Shown: positions 17,309 to 25,885 of the stretch, piece after piece
How positions within the stretch are numbered: position 1 is the first letter of the stretch
Layout of the letters: every line of letters begins with the position of its first letter
NCBI GenBank assembly: GCA_030695565.1
Contig: JAUYRZ010000100.1
Location: forward strand, 1-51,671
DNA: 51,671 nucleotides
Source: Archangium sp.
Lineage (GTDB): Bacteria > Myxococcota > Myxococcia > Myxococcales > Myxococcaceae
Direction of reading: 5' to 3'
The notes under the pieces: model-generated
What the model was told of the DNA's origin: nothing
Database searches by the model: none
Seen by the model: the letters and a program-made list of their open reading frames with translations, nothing else
Position numbers and translations under genes: made by a program

Positions 17309-18046
17309 ATGGTCGCGCGTGTGCTCGTCATCGACGACAGCCCCATGATGGTGCAGCTCATTACCCAGGCCCTGGTGGGTGTGGGATTGGCGGCTGATGC
17401 GGCGTCGAACCTCGCCGAACTGGACCGCCAGCTGGATGCACACATCTACGATCTGGTGCTGGTCGACGTGAACATGCCCGAGATGTACGGGGATGACGTC
17501 GTCGAGTTCCTCAAGGTGCAGCGGCAGATCAAGGCCAAGCTGTACCTCTATTCCGACATCTCGGAGGAGGAGCTGACCGCCAAGGCCCAGGCCGTGGGGG
17601 CCGACGGCTACATCACCAAGTCGAGCGGGCTGGAGACGGCCGTCGAGCAGATTCGGGCGGCGCTGGCCTCTCATACCGGCCCGGCCAAGCGGAAGGTGCT
17701 GGTGGTGGATGACAGCGAAGCCACCGCCCGCCTGCTCAACGCCGAGCTGACCGCCCAGGGCCACGAGGTGATGTCGGCCCTCTCGGCCGACGCGGCGACC
17801 AAGATCATCTTGAAGAAGAAGACGCGGCCCGATCTGGTGCTGCTCGACGTGCACATGCCCGGCGTCAACGGCGAGGAGTTCTGCCGCTTCATCAAGGGCA
17901 ACTCGTTGTTCGCGGGCATTCAGGTGGTGCTGTGCTCTGCCGAAGAAGAGGGCGAGCTGCAGCGGATCACCAAGGCTGCCGGCGCTGACGGCTACGTCCG
18001 CAAAGACTCGCTGATCGCCAAAGAGATCCTCGAGCTGCTGACCTGA
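17309..18046 (+). CDS. frzZ: FrzZ: tandem CheY-CheY response regulator
   Basis: Output protein of the Frz pathway, made of two receiver domains and no effector domain. The 245 aa product has receiver 1 (residues ~4-120; VIDDS, phospho-Asp53 in LVDVNMP) and receiver 2 (~128-245; VVDDS, phospho-Asp180 in LLDVHMP), joined by a short linker. Both keep the acidic pair and the conserved Lys (YITKSS, YVRKDS). It is divergent from frzA, as in M. xanthus. The ATG at 17309 has no good ribosome-binding site close by. A GC-rich hairpin (AGACGC/GCGTCT, 18046-18067) follows the stop. Confidence 0.93.
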   Translation: MVARVLVIDDSPMMVQLITQALVGVGLAADAASNLAELDRQLDAHIYDLVLVDVNMPEMYGDDVVEFLKVQRQIKAKLYLYSDISEEELTAKAQAVGADGYITKSSGLETAVEQIRAALASHTGPAKRKVLVVDDSEATARLLNAELTAQGHEVMSALSADAATKIILKKKTRPDLVLLDVHMPGVNGEEFCRFIKGNSLFAGIQVVLCSAEEEGELQRITKAAGADGYVRKDSLIAKEILELLT

Positions 18047-18230
18047 GACGCGCGCGCGCGGGCGTCTGACTTTCGGACAACCGCGCCAAGCATCCTGAAT
18101 CGCTCGATATTTCGCGACAAGTGGAGCATCAGCGCGCATCGTGTCAAGCCACCTGCCGCGTAAGTGATTGATAGGTCACGGGTTCTGTCGGTCGTCGGTT
18201 GGCCCGCCAATTGGATAGGGGTGCTGTCAG

Positions 18231-18701
18231 ATGACCTCGGTTCGCCTCTCACCTCGAACGACCGCCCCTGCGCAGGTGCAAGCGCATCACGCTGCCCGTG
18301 CGTCGGCCCCGGTGGCGAAGAAGCAGGTCGATGGGTTCGAGCGCAAGTCGGTCACGGCCCAGCTGCTCCAGCGGGGCATGACGGGCGCGCCGGTGACGCA
18401 GCTTCAGCAACGGCTGGTGGCGGCGAAGTTCATGTCTCTCGACGATCTCAAGTCGGGGCCCGGTGTGTACGGGCCGCGCACGGAAGCAGCGGTCAAGCGG
18501 CTGCAGGCGCAGGTCGGCCTTCCGGTGACGGGCATCGCGGCTCCGAGCACGTTGGCGGCGCTCGCGGGCGGTGCGCGCCACCAGCCGGTGCGCGAACCCG
18601 AACTGACCACTCCGATTTCGCTCTCGAGGGTGCAGGCGCGCCTGTCTGAGACCTTCACTGACGAAGTCACGCAGCCCATGGGTCGCCCGATGGGGCGCTG
18701 A
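18231..18701 (+). CDS. Peptidoglycan-binding domain protein (PG_binding_1)
   Basis: A 156 aa protein with one peptidoglycan-binding domain of the PG_binding_1 type at ~45-112 (LLQRGMTGAPVTQLQQRL, GVYGPRTEAAVKRLQ, LPVTGIAAPSTLAAL). No catalytic domain and no clear signal peptide are seen; the N-terminus is rich in Ala, Arg and Thr. The last residues include a short repeated PMGRPMGR. The gene stands alone between frzZ and a strong terminator. AGGGG sits about 11 bases before the ATG. It could be a cell-wall-associated accessory protein; export is unproven. Confidence 0.8.
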   Translation: MTSVRLSPRTTAPAQVQAHHAARASAPVAKKQVDGFERKSVTAQLLQRGMTGAPVTQLQQRLVAAKFMSLDDLKSGPGVYGPRTEAAVKRLQAQVGLPVTGIAAPSTLAALAGGARHQPVREPELTTPISLSRVQARLSETFTDEVTQPMGRPMGR

Positions 18702-18748
18702 GCGGCGACATCACCAATCGACAGAGGCTGGCATTGTGCCGACCTCGA

Positions 18749-18794
18749 ACGGGTCCGTGGCTTTCCCCCTTTGGCCACGGACCCGTACTTTTTT
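18749..18794 (+). terminator. Strong intrinsic terminator
   Basis: Perfect 13-base stem ACGGGTCCGTGGC (18749-18761) / GCCACGGACCCGT (18774-18786) with a 12-base loop, followed by six T residues (18789-18794). It ends the peptidoglycan-binding protein gene. Confidence 0.92.
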
Positions 18795-18802
18795 GCAGGT
18801 CC

Positions 18803-18844
18803 CCCTCTCCATGCGAAGCGGGGAGAGGGTCGGGGTGAGGGGCC
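18803..18844. repeat. Palindromic repeat, full copy
   Basis: Stem CCCTCTCC (18803-18810) / GGAGAGGG (18822-18829), followed by TCGGGGTGAGGGGCC. It lies 20 bases before the radical SAM gene. Confidence 0.85.
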
Positions 18845-18863
18845 GTGTTAACTCTCCGAGGCC

Positions 18864-20741
18864 ATGAGAGTCCTCTCCGTCATCCCCCCGATGACGCAGC
18901 TCAACACGCCCTACCCGTCGACCGCCTACCTCACGGGGTTTCTGCGGCAGCAAGGCGTTGACGCGGTTCAGGAAGATCTGGCGCTCGCGCTGATCCTCCG
19001 CCTCCTCACGCCAGAAGGACTGCAGTCGGTCCGCGACACCATCAAGCTCGGCCAGGAGACGCTGCGCGTGCGCCGCTTCCACGATCAGTTCGATCGCTAC
19101 CGCGCCACCATCGCCCCGACGATCGCCTTTCTGCAGGGCCGCGACGCGACGCTGATGCACCGCATCTGCAGCCGCGAGTTCCTCCCTGAAGGCGCGAGGT
19201 TTCAATCACTCGACGCCTACGTGGACGCCGACGGTGGCGACCCGATGGCCTGGGCCTTCGGAGCGCTGGGCACCCACGATCGCGCGCGTCACCTGGCCAC
19301 GCTGTACCTGAACGATCTGGCCGACGTGTTGAAAGACGCGGTCGATCCGCGCTTCGAGTTCGTGCGGTACGCCGAGTCGCTCTCGCAGAGCCAGGCGACC
19401 TTCGAGCCGCTGGCCGAGGCGCTGGCAGCTCCGATGAACCTGGTGGATCTCACGTTGAGGGACCTCACCCTCGAGTCGCTGAAGCGCCACGCGCCCCGAG
19501 TGGTGTTGCTCTCGGTGCCCTTCCCCGGCGCGGTCTACGCCGCCTTCCGGATCGCCCAGACGATCAAGGCGCACGATCCCACCATCGTGACCGCGCTCGG
19601 GGGCGGCTTCGTGAACACCGAGCTGCGCGAGCTGACCGAACCGCGCGTGTTCGACTCCTTCGACTACGTCACGCTCGACGCGGGTGAGCGCCCGTTGCTG
19701 GCGCTGCTGGAACACCTCGAAGGCAAACGCCCCGCGGAAAAACTCGTGCGCACCTTCACGCGCCAGCTCGGAGCGGTGCGCTACACGAACTTCGCCGAGC
19801 CCGACGTGCCCTTCGCCGAGGTGGGAACACCCACGTGGGATGGCCTGCCGCTCAACCGGTATCTCTCGTTGCTCGACATGCTGAACCCGATGCACCGGCT
19901 CTGGTCTGACGGGCGTTGGAACAAGCTGACGGTCGCGCACGGCTGCTACTGGAAGAAGTGCAGCTTCTGCGACGTCTCGCTCGACTACATCTCGCGCTAC
20001 GACGCGGCGACGGCGACCACGCTGGTCGATCGCATCGAGACGATCGTGAAGGAGACCGGGCAGACCGGCTTTCACTTCGTCGACGAAGCCGCGCCCCCGA
20101 AGTCACTCAAGGCGCTGGCGGCTGAGCTCAAGCGCCGGCAGGTGCCGGTGACCTGGTGGGGCAACATCCGCTTCGAGAAGTCGTTCACCCCGGCGCTCTG
20201 CAAGGAGCTGGCGGAGAGTGGCTGCATCGCGATCTCCGGCGGCCTCGAGGTCGCCTCCGATCGCCTGCTGACCTTGATGAAGAAGGGCGTGTCGGTCGAT
20301 CAAGTGGCGCGAGTGACGCGCGCGTTCACCGACGCGGGGATCCTGGTGCACGCGTACCTCATGTACGGCTTCCCCACCCAGACCGTGCAGGACACGGTGG
20401 ACGCTCTGGAATACGTGCGGCAGCTGTTCGCGGCCGGGTGCATTCAGTCGGGCTTCTTTCATCGCTTCGCCTGCACGGTGCACTCGCCGGTGGGCCGCAA
20501 TCCGGAGGAGTTCGGCGTGACGCTCGCTCCGATGCCCAAGGTGTCTTTCGCGAAGAACGACATCGGGTTCATCGACCCGACCGGCGTCGATCACGACGTG
20601 CTCGGCGTGGCGTTGAAGAAGGCCATCTACAACTACATGCACGGCATCGGGCTGGATGAAGACGTGCGCAGTTGGTTCGACTCGAGCGTGCCGAAGACCA
20701 GGGTCGCCAAACACCGCATCGAGCGCGCGTTGACCGGGTGA
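18864..20741 (+). CDS. B12-binding-type radical SAM protein
   Basis: Large radical SAM enzyme of unknown substrate, 625 aa. The N-terminal half (~1-290) resembles the cobalamin-binding Rossmann domain of BchE/COG1032 proteins (VLLSVPFPGA, ALGGGFVNTE), though the classical DxHxxG signature is not seen. The radical SAM core starts near 352 with the cluster motif Cys361-YWKK-Cys366-SF-Cys369, a CX4CX2C spacing and not the usual CX3CX2C. The elements WWGNIRFE, GLEVASDRLL and AYLMYGFP follow. No partner genes reveal the reaction; the neighbour downstream is an NlpC/P60-like protein, 35 bases away. Confidence 0.85.
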   Translation: MRVLSVIPPMTQLNTPYPSTAYLTGFLRQQGVDAVQEDLALALILRLLTPEGLQSVRDTIKLGQETLRVRRFHDQFDRYRATIAPTIAFLQGRDATLMHRICSREFLPEGARFQSLDAYVDADGGDPMAWAFGALGTHDRARHLATLYLNDLADVLKDAVDPRFEFVRYAESLSQSQATFEPLAEALAAPMNLVDLTLRDLTLESLKRHAPRVVLLSVPFPGAVYAAFRIAQTIKAHDPTIVTALGGGFVNTELRELTEPRVFDSFDYVTLDAGERPLLALLEHLEGKRPAEKLVRTFTRQLGAVRYTNFAEPDVPFAEVGTPTWDGLPLNRYLSLLDMLNPMHRLWSDGRWNKLTVAHGCYWKKCSFCDVSLDYISRYDAATATTLVDRIETIVKETGQTGFHFVDEAAPPKSLKALAAELKRRQVPVTWWGNIRFEKSFTPALCKELAESGCIAISGGLEVASDRLLTLMKKGVSVDQVARVTRAFTDAGILVHAYLMYGFPTQTVQDTVDALEYVRQLFAAGCIQSGFFHRFACTVHSPVGRNPEEFGVTLAPMPKVSFAKNDIGFIDPTGVDHDVLGVALKKAIYNYMHGIGLDEDVRSWFDSSVPKTRVAKHRIERALTG

Positions 20742-20776
20742 CGGAACGCCGCGACCTGCGGCAATGTCTCACCTCC

Positions 20777-21646
20777 ATGTCTGTGTTCCTGCTGACGATG
20801 CTGCTCGCTGCGAAGCCCACCCTCGAACTTCACGGGGCGGTGGGTGAAGCGAAGCCGAAACGCGATTGGGTGTACGCGAAGCAGGGTCAGCCGGTGATGC
20901 TGCACGCGGTGTTGCGCGGCGCGGAGGCCCAAGAGGTGCACTGGTTCAAGGTCGAGCCGACCATCGGCGCGATCGACAACACCACGCCTTCGTTTCACTT
21001 CGAGAAGGTGACGTACGCGGAGACCGCCCTGCCCTCCTGTGACGGCAAGCTCACCTGCGCGGCCGACATCACGCCGACGAAGCTGGCCCCGGTGCCGCAG
21101 TTGCCGGGCGTGGGCACGATGGCGTTCCGGGTCGAGGTGATCTCGAAAGACGGCGTCACGTTGAGCACGCCGGGCATGAGCAGCACGAAGTACGGAGGCC
21201 TGACGCCCGAGGTCTTCCGCGTGACGCTGCGCCGTGATGATTCGTTGATCGGCTACGCGAGTGAGCTGCTCAACACGCCGTACATCTTCGGCAGCGCCGG
21301 GCCCGATGGGCGGAACCAGAGTGATCTGCTCATCGGCTCGGACTGCGCGGATCTGATCATCTACGCGCGGCGGCGGAGCGGGAAGAAGGCCACGTACACC
21401 TCGTCGTACGAGATCGATCGCCAGGCGCCGTTGCTGAAGGCGGGCAAGGTGCCGAAGGCGGGCGATCTGGTTCACTTCCCCGCGTCACGTCACGTGGCGA
21501 TCCTGTTCGAGGATCGTGAGCCGGTGGGTCAGGTCGACGAGAACGATCTGATCCTCCACACGTGCTGGGCGCCCCCCACGGTGCAGCGCATGGGCGACAT
21601 CGACTGCGTCAGCCGACCGTACCGGGTGCTTCGTTTTCCTGAGTAG
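20777..21646 (+). CDS. Exported NlpC/P60-like protein
   Basis: Probable cysteine peptidase or amidase acting on peptidoglycan, 289 aa. The N-terminus (MSVFLLTMLLAAKP) is a short signal-like segment. The first ~150 residues form a beta-rich domain. The C-terminal part has the NlpC/P60 layout: LLNTPYIFG, catalytic Cys190 in GSDCADL, and His239 in SRHVAIL after GDLVHF. The ATG at 20777 gives the signal peptide; the frame extends to 20672 but there overlaps the radical SAM gene. It may share a transcript with that gene. Confidence 0.8.
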   Translation: MSVFLLTMLLAAKPTLELHGAVGEAKPKRDWVYAKQGQPVMLHAVLRGAEAQEVHWFKVEPTIGAIDNTTPSFHFEKVTYAETALPSCDGKLTCAADITPTKLAPVPQLPGVGTMAFRVEVISKDGVTLSTPGMSSTKYGGLTPEVFRVTLRRDDSLIGYASELLNTPYIFGSAGPDGRNQSDLLIGSDCADLIIYARRRSGKKATYTSSYEIDRQAPLLKAGKVPKAGDLVHFPASRHVAILFEDREPVGQVDENDLILHTCWAPPTVQRMGDIDCVSRPYRVLRFPE

Positions 21647-21664
21647 GGTCGGGGTGAGGGGCCC
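21645..21664. repeat. Partial palindromic repeat copy
   Basis: AGGGTCGGGGTGAGGGGCCC at the stop codon of the NlpC/P60-like gene; the hairpin half is missing. Confidence 0.6.
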
Positions 21665-21686
21665 TGATGCGCCGGCGGTTGCTGGT

Positions 21687-22811
21687 TCAGGGGTTGGCGA
21701 TCTTCTCGGGGATCTTGAAGCCCAGATAGGTCGCGTTGCTGATGCCCATCAAGAGCAGCAGCGACTCGGGGAACTCGGGCATCGAGAGCACCTGCGCCAC
21801 GGAGTTGAGAAACACCCCGCCGAGCAGGACCGTCCACAACACCACCTGCACCCGGTGAAAGCTGGGCCCGTTGCCGTCGTCGCAGATGTCGCGGATGAAG
21901 TTTCTCGGCGTGAGCAGCGCCTTGAGCTCTTTGAGGCGCGCGTCTTCGACCGCGGTGCGGCTCTTGTTCGCCTTCAACGCCACGAACTCGAGGCGGAGTT
22001 TGCGCACGCCGCTGCCTGAACCCGCCCCACCGATGATGATCGCGCCCAGGCCGGTGACGCCGCTGATGCCCAACAGGCCGAGCGTCTGGGTGGGGATGCG
22101 CTCGAGTGTTCCGGTGACGAGCAGCACGGCCACCACGCTGACGAAGACCAGCACGCCCCAGAAGGCCATCTGGCTCTTGCCCAGTGAATAGAAGGTGGTG
22201 TCGGCGTCGCGGAGCATGTCGCTGAGCACCAGCAGGCCGAAGAGCAGCATCATCATCATGATCGCGCAGAAGGCGACCGACCTGATGAACAGCACGTCGT
22301 TGATGGAGAAGCCGACCTGCGCGGTGCCGGAGTCAACCCGCTGGGCGATGTCGTTGCCGACCTTCAGGAAGACGGCTGGTTTGATCTCGTAGTCGAGCTG
22401 TTTGGCGAGCAGGTCGTTCCAGGCGCGGCGGTTCGCGTCGTTGGTGGAGTCGCGCGAGAGCGAGAACGTGACGAAGAGCTCGCTGGTGCCGGCGTCCTGC
22501 GCGAACTCATACGGGAGCGAGTTGAGCGCGATGCCGTCGAGCACCAGCGTGACCACCTGGCCCGGCGGCGTGGTGCCGTAGGCGGCGCGGATCTTCGTGG
22601 CGACCTCGCCGGAGGCCTGAATGGTCATCAGGTCGTGCAGCTCGAAGTGGAACGAATTCGTGGCCGGGTTGGCCAACAGCTTGAGCGGATACGCCGCGGC
22701 GACTGCGGGCTTCGGCTCCAAGCCGGCGTCTTGCGCCAAAGACAGCAACGGAACCATGACGGCTGCGAACACCAGCTGCCGTCCCCACGACCCAATCGAG
22801 CGAGCGAGCAC
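21687..22811 (-). CDS. Conserved membrane protein of unknown function
   Basis: A 374 aa protein with an N-terminal signal peptide (~1-26, ending in SLA), an extracytoplasmic domain (~27-170), and four or more hydrophobic segments near 183-205, 218-238, 244-262 and 325-345. The C-terminal part (SLGKSQMAFWGVLVF; HRVQVVLWTVLLGGVF; GISNATYLGFKIPE) resembles a widespread uncharacterised membrane module in which the QMAFW and Q...W pieces recur. The function is unknown. It is followed downstream on the same strand by nothing but the convergent NlpC-like gene. Confidence 0.75.
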   Translation of the reverse strand: MLARSIGSWGRQLVFAAVMVPLLSLAQDAGLEPKPAVAAAYPLKLLANPATNSFHFELHDLMTIQASGEVATKIRAAYGTTPPGQVVTLVLDGIALNSLPYEFAQDAGTSELFVTFSLSRDSTNDANRRAWNDLLAKQLDYEIKPAVFLKVGNDIAQRVDSGTAQVGFSINDVLFIRSVAFCAIMMMMLLFGLLVLSDMLRDADTTFYSLGKSQMAFWGVLVFVSVVAVLLVTGTLERIPTQTLGLLGISGVTGLGAIIIGGAGSGSGVRKLRLEFVALKANKSRTAVEDARLKELKALLTPRNFIRDICDDGNGPSFHRVQVVLWTVLLGGVFLNSVAQVLSMPEFPESLLLLMGISNATYLGFKIPEKIANP

Positions 22812-22903
22812 GGCCCAAGGCTAGATGAATCGCCCGACTCCGGTGATCCAAAGAGGCGCCCCCGCATCAAAACTCGCACGGTGAGGGGGGACCTTGTTCT
22901 CGC

Positions 22904-24448
22904 TCAATCGCTCAGATCCACGGGCACGCTGACTTCGAAGCAGGTGCCATCGGGCCCGGTGGTGAACGTCAGCTTGCCGCCCATGCCCTCCGCGATCTCT
23001 TTGCAGATCGCCAGGCCCAGGCCCGTGCCCTTGCCGGGATCCTTCGTGGTGAAGAAGGCGTCGTACATGCGCTTCTGCACTTCGATCGGGATGCCCGTGC
23101 CGTAGTCACGCACCGCGATCGTCACGGTCACCTCGTCCTGCTTGGCGGTGATCTCGAGCTTGCGCTTCTTGCGCGGCAGCTCTGCCATCGCGTCGACGCC
23201 GTTCTGCATCAGGTTCAAGGTGATCTGCCCCAGCGCCGACGGGCTTCCCATCACCTCTGGCAACCTGGAGAGCGAACACACCACGTCCACGTTCTGCTTG
23301 TGCGCTCCGCGAAAGATCGTCACGGCCTCCTGCACTGCTTTGGCGGGCTCGAACCGAATCCGTTCATCCTTCTTCCGCGCCGTGCCCTTGAGCGCCTGCA
23401 CGATGGTCTCGATGCGCGAGACGCCCTCGAGCGACTCACTGACGATCTCATCCACCTCGCTCATCGGCGACGTCGACCGCCCTTCCCTCAGGTCATCCAG
23501 ATCCCCGCGCAGCGAGTGCAAATTGCTCTTCAAGAACGCCAACGGGTTGTTGATCTCATGCGCCACGCCGGCGATCAGCTGGCCGATCGTCGCCAGGCGA
23601 TCCCGCTGGGTGGCGACTTCACGCGCCCGATTCGCTTCCTGCTCCAGCGTCGCCAGATCGAGCACCGCGCCGATCGCGTCGGCCAGCGCGTGACTCAGGC
23701 GCAACAAACCTTCCGAGAGCCCCTCGCGCGTCGACAGATACAGCACGCCCTTCGAGCTGCGCCCGCACACCGGCATCAACACCGCCGCCAGCCCCCGCTC
23801 GTGCCTGAAGGGAATGCACGCATCACTGAGCTCGGGCAACGTGACCGGCCGGTTGTGATGCAGCGTCACCGCCAACACGGATTCTTTCGGGTCATTCTTG
23901 AGCGCAACCGCGTCGGCGACCTCGTGCTCCGTCAGACCCGACGACGCCGCACAAAGGAACTGGGTGCCCATCGGATCCAGCTCGAAGAACGCCAGATGCG
24001 TGGCGCTCAACGCCGAGTGCACCGCCTCCAGCGCCCGCTGCAGCGCCTGCTTCCTCGTGGCGCTCGAAGCGATCGCCTTGAGCACCGCCCGCAGCACCGA
24101 AGCCTCGGTGCGTGCCTTCTCCAGCTTCTGCCGATCCAACACCACCAGGAACGCGTCAGGCCTTCGGTCGGGCGCCACGGAGACCAGCACCCGCTCTGCC
24201 CCCGACACCTCGAGCCCCGACTGAATGCAGGTGCGCGTCGTACGGCACGCCTCGAGGAGCCGGCTGATCAGCTGCTCGATTCGGAGACCAGCCCCGGATG
24301 CCAGCAGCGTCTCAGCCGGATTGTTCCACTCCAGCGCCTCGCCGCTCTCCGTGACCCACAACATCCCCACTGGCAGCTCATCGATCAGCGAACGAAAGCC
24401 GTCTTCATTGACGGGTGACTCCACGCGTTGGGGAAGCAGACGGCTCAT
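22904..24448 (-). CDS. Soluble sensor histidine kinase with PAS and GAF domains
   Basis: Cytoplasmic signal-transduction kinase, 514 aa from the ATG at 24448; the frame is open to 24571 and the start is not certain. Order: PAS-like domain (~15-110), GAF-like domain (~118-270), HisKA with phospho-His297 (GVAHEINNPLAFL), then HATPase (N box NLMQNGVDAM, G1 DYGTGIP, G2 GTGLGLAI). No membrane segment and no receiver are present. It is divergent from the first flagellar sigma-54 activator, with 275 bases between, so it may feed into flagellar control as FlrB/FleS-type kinases do. However, neither activator has a receiver to phosphorylate. Confidence 0.85.
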   Translation of the reverse strand: MSRLLPQRVESPVNEDGFRSLIDELPVGMLWVTESGEALEWNNPAETLLASGAGLRIEQLISRLLEACRTTRTCIQSGLEVSGAERVLVSVAPDRRPDAFLVVLDRQKLEKARTEASVLRAVLKAIASSATRKQALQRALEAVHSALSATHLAFFELDPMGTQFLCAASSGLTEHEVADAVALKNDPKESVLAVTLHHNRPVTLPELSDACIPFRHERGLAAVLMPVCGRSSKGVLYLSTREGLSEGLLRLSHALADAIGAVLDLATLEQEANRAREVATQRDRLATIGQLIAGVAHEINNPLAFLKSNLHSLRGDLDDLREGRSTSPMSEVDEIVSESLEGVSRIETIVQALKGTARKKDERIRFEPAKAVQEAVTIFRGAHKQNVDVVCSLSRLPEVMGSPSALGQITLNLMQNGVDAMAELPRKKRKLEITAKQDEVTVTIAVRDYGTGIPIEVQKRMYDAFFTTKDPGKGTGLGLAICKEIAEGMGGKLTFTTGPDGTCFEVSVPVDLSD

Positions 24449-24611
24449 GGCTTCGCAGGACCAATGCAATTCGGCCGCCTCCCTTGCCTGGGTAATCACC
24501 CTCCGGGCTGAGTCGGGCTGCACCCCCGAAGCAAGCGGCTGATCTCGTGCGACGCCCCTCGAAACCGTCAAAACGCGGGTGGGATCCGACCCCCGGTCAC
24601 CCCTGTGGCGC

Positions 24612-24625
24612 GTCAGGCTACTGAC
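24612..24625. promoter_or_regulatory. Inverted repeat upstream of the flagellar promoter
   Basis: GTCAG-GCTA-CTGAC, centred about 58 bases upstream of the predicted start of transcription. Possible regulator binding site; no protein can be named. Confidence 0.3.
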
Positions 24626-24649
24626 CTTGAATCGTTGGGATTCTGGCGC

Positions 24650-24665
24650 TGGCCTGGGCGTTGCT
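24650..24665 (+). promoter_or_regulatory. Predicted sigma-54 promoter of the flagellar cluster
   Basis: TGGCCTGGGCGTTGCT: GG at 24651-24652 and GC at 24663-24664 are exactly ten bases apart, with TTGCT as in the -12 consensus. Transcription would start near 24676, 48 bases before the first activator gene. A perfect inverted repeat GGCCTG...CAGGCC (24651-24671) overlies the site. Confidence 0.6.
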
Positions 24666-24723
24666 CAGGCCCCCTGCACACGACGGCACCCACATGAAGT
24701 GGGCCTGAGGTGAGGGGCGAACG

Positions 24724-25869
24724 ATGAACCTGGCGACGGCGAACCTGACTGGCGACTTCGGCACGATGAGCAACCTCATTCACGACGAGCACTCCCCGCT
24801 CATCGACTTGCTCAAGGCCTGTCAGCGCATCGCGCCGACGGACTCCAACGTGCTCCTCACGGGCGAGACCGGCACGGGCAAAGAGGTGTTCGCCCGCCAC
24901 ATTCACGACACCAGCGCGCGGGCCGACAAACACTTCGTGCCCGTCAACTGCGGCGCGATCCCCGAGACCCTGCTGGAGAGCGAGCTGTTTGGTCACGTGC
25001 GTGGCGCGTTCACCGGCGCGTTCGCTTCTCGCAAAGGCCGCGTGGCGATGGCCGAAGGCGGCACCCTCTTTCTCGACGAGATCGGCGAGCTGCCCCTCGC
25101 GCTGCAGGTCAAGCTGCTGCGCCTGCTGCAGGAGCGCACCTACGAGCCCGTGGGCAGCGCCGAGAGCGTCACCGCCAACTTCCGCCTGATCGTCGCGACC
25201 AACCGCAACCTGGCCGCCGAAGTCGAAGCGGGCCGTTTTCGCCTCGACCTCTTCTACCGCCTGCAGGTCTGCCCGCTCGAGCTGCCCCCGCTGCGCAACC
25301 GCAAGGGCGACATCATGAAGCTGTTCATGCACTTCTGGCGGCAGCGCGGTGAGACCCGCTCGCTCGAGCCGAACGCCATTCGTGCCATCGAGTCGCACCC
25401 CTGGCCCGGCAACGTGCGTGAGCTGGAGAACCTGGTCGAGCGCGTGTCGGTGTGCACCGAAGGTTCGATCATTCGGGTGACGGATCTCCCCGTGCACATT
25501 CGCCAGGCCGCGATGAGCGCGAACGAGGTGGTGCTCTCCATCGTGCCCCCGCTGCCTTCGCCTCCTGCCGCGCCGCTGCGTTTCCCGCTCGACGGTGAGG
25601 CGTCGTTGCCTGGCGGCTTCGAGCACCTGCCCAGCCAGGCTGCCGAGCTCCAGTCGATCGCGCCCGAGGCGCTCCTCGCCGCCGCGAACGCTCCGAAGTT
25701 CCCCATCGACCTGCCCCACCTGCTGCGCACCGTCGAGGAGCTCTACATCAGCGCCGCGCTCGCGCAGGCCGGTGGCAACCGCAAGGCCGCCGCCGATCTG
25801 CTGGGCCTCCAGCGCACCACGCTGGTCGAGAAGCTTCGCCGCCGCAGCCGCGACACCCAGGCCGCCTGA
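24724..25869 (+). CDS. Sigma-54-dependent transcriptional activator (receiver-less, FlrC/FleR-like)
   Basis: Enhancer-binding AAA+ protein expected to open sigma-54 promoters of flagellar genes. The 381 aa product has only ~20 residues before the ATPase domain, so no receiver. Visible: Walker A GETGTGKE (47-54), intact sigma-54-contacting loop GAFTGA (94-99), Walker B TLFLDEIG (114-121), arginine-finger region FRLDLFYRL, sensor [10 protein letters not shown], and a Fis-type helix-turn-helix at the C-terminus (~355-376, [17 protein letters not shown]). A ~75-residue Pro/Ala-rich linker joins ATPase and DNA-binding domain. GAGG precedes the start. It opens the flagellar run, 16 bases before the TPR-like gene. 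Confidence 0.92.
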   Translation: MNLATANLTGDFGTMSNLIHDEHSPLIDLLKACQRIAPTDSNVLLTGETGTGKEVFARHIHDTSARADKHFVPVNCGAIPETLLESELFGHVRGAFTGAFASRKGRVAMAEGGTLFLDEIGELPLALQVKLLRLLQERTYEPVGSAESVTANFRLIVATNRNLAAEVEAGRFRLDLFYRLQVCPLELPPLRNRKGDIMKLFMHFWRQRGETRSLEPNAIRAIESHPWPGNVRELENLVERVSVCTEGSIIRVTDLPVHIRQAAMSANEVVLSIVPPLPSPPAAPLRFPLDGEASLPGGFEHLPSQAAELQSIAPEALLAAANAPKFPIDLPHLLRTVEELYISAALAQAGGNRKAAADLLGLQRTTLVEKLRRRSRDTQAA

Positions 25870-25885
25870 ACTTCGAACAGACCCC

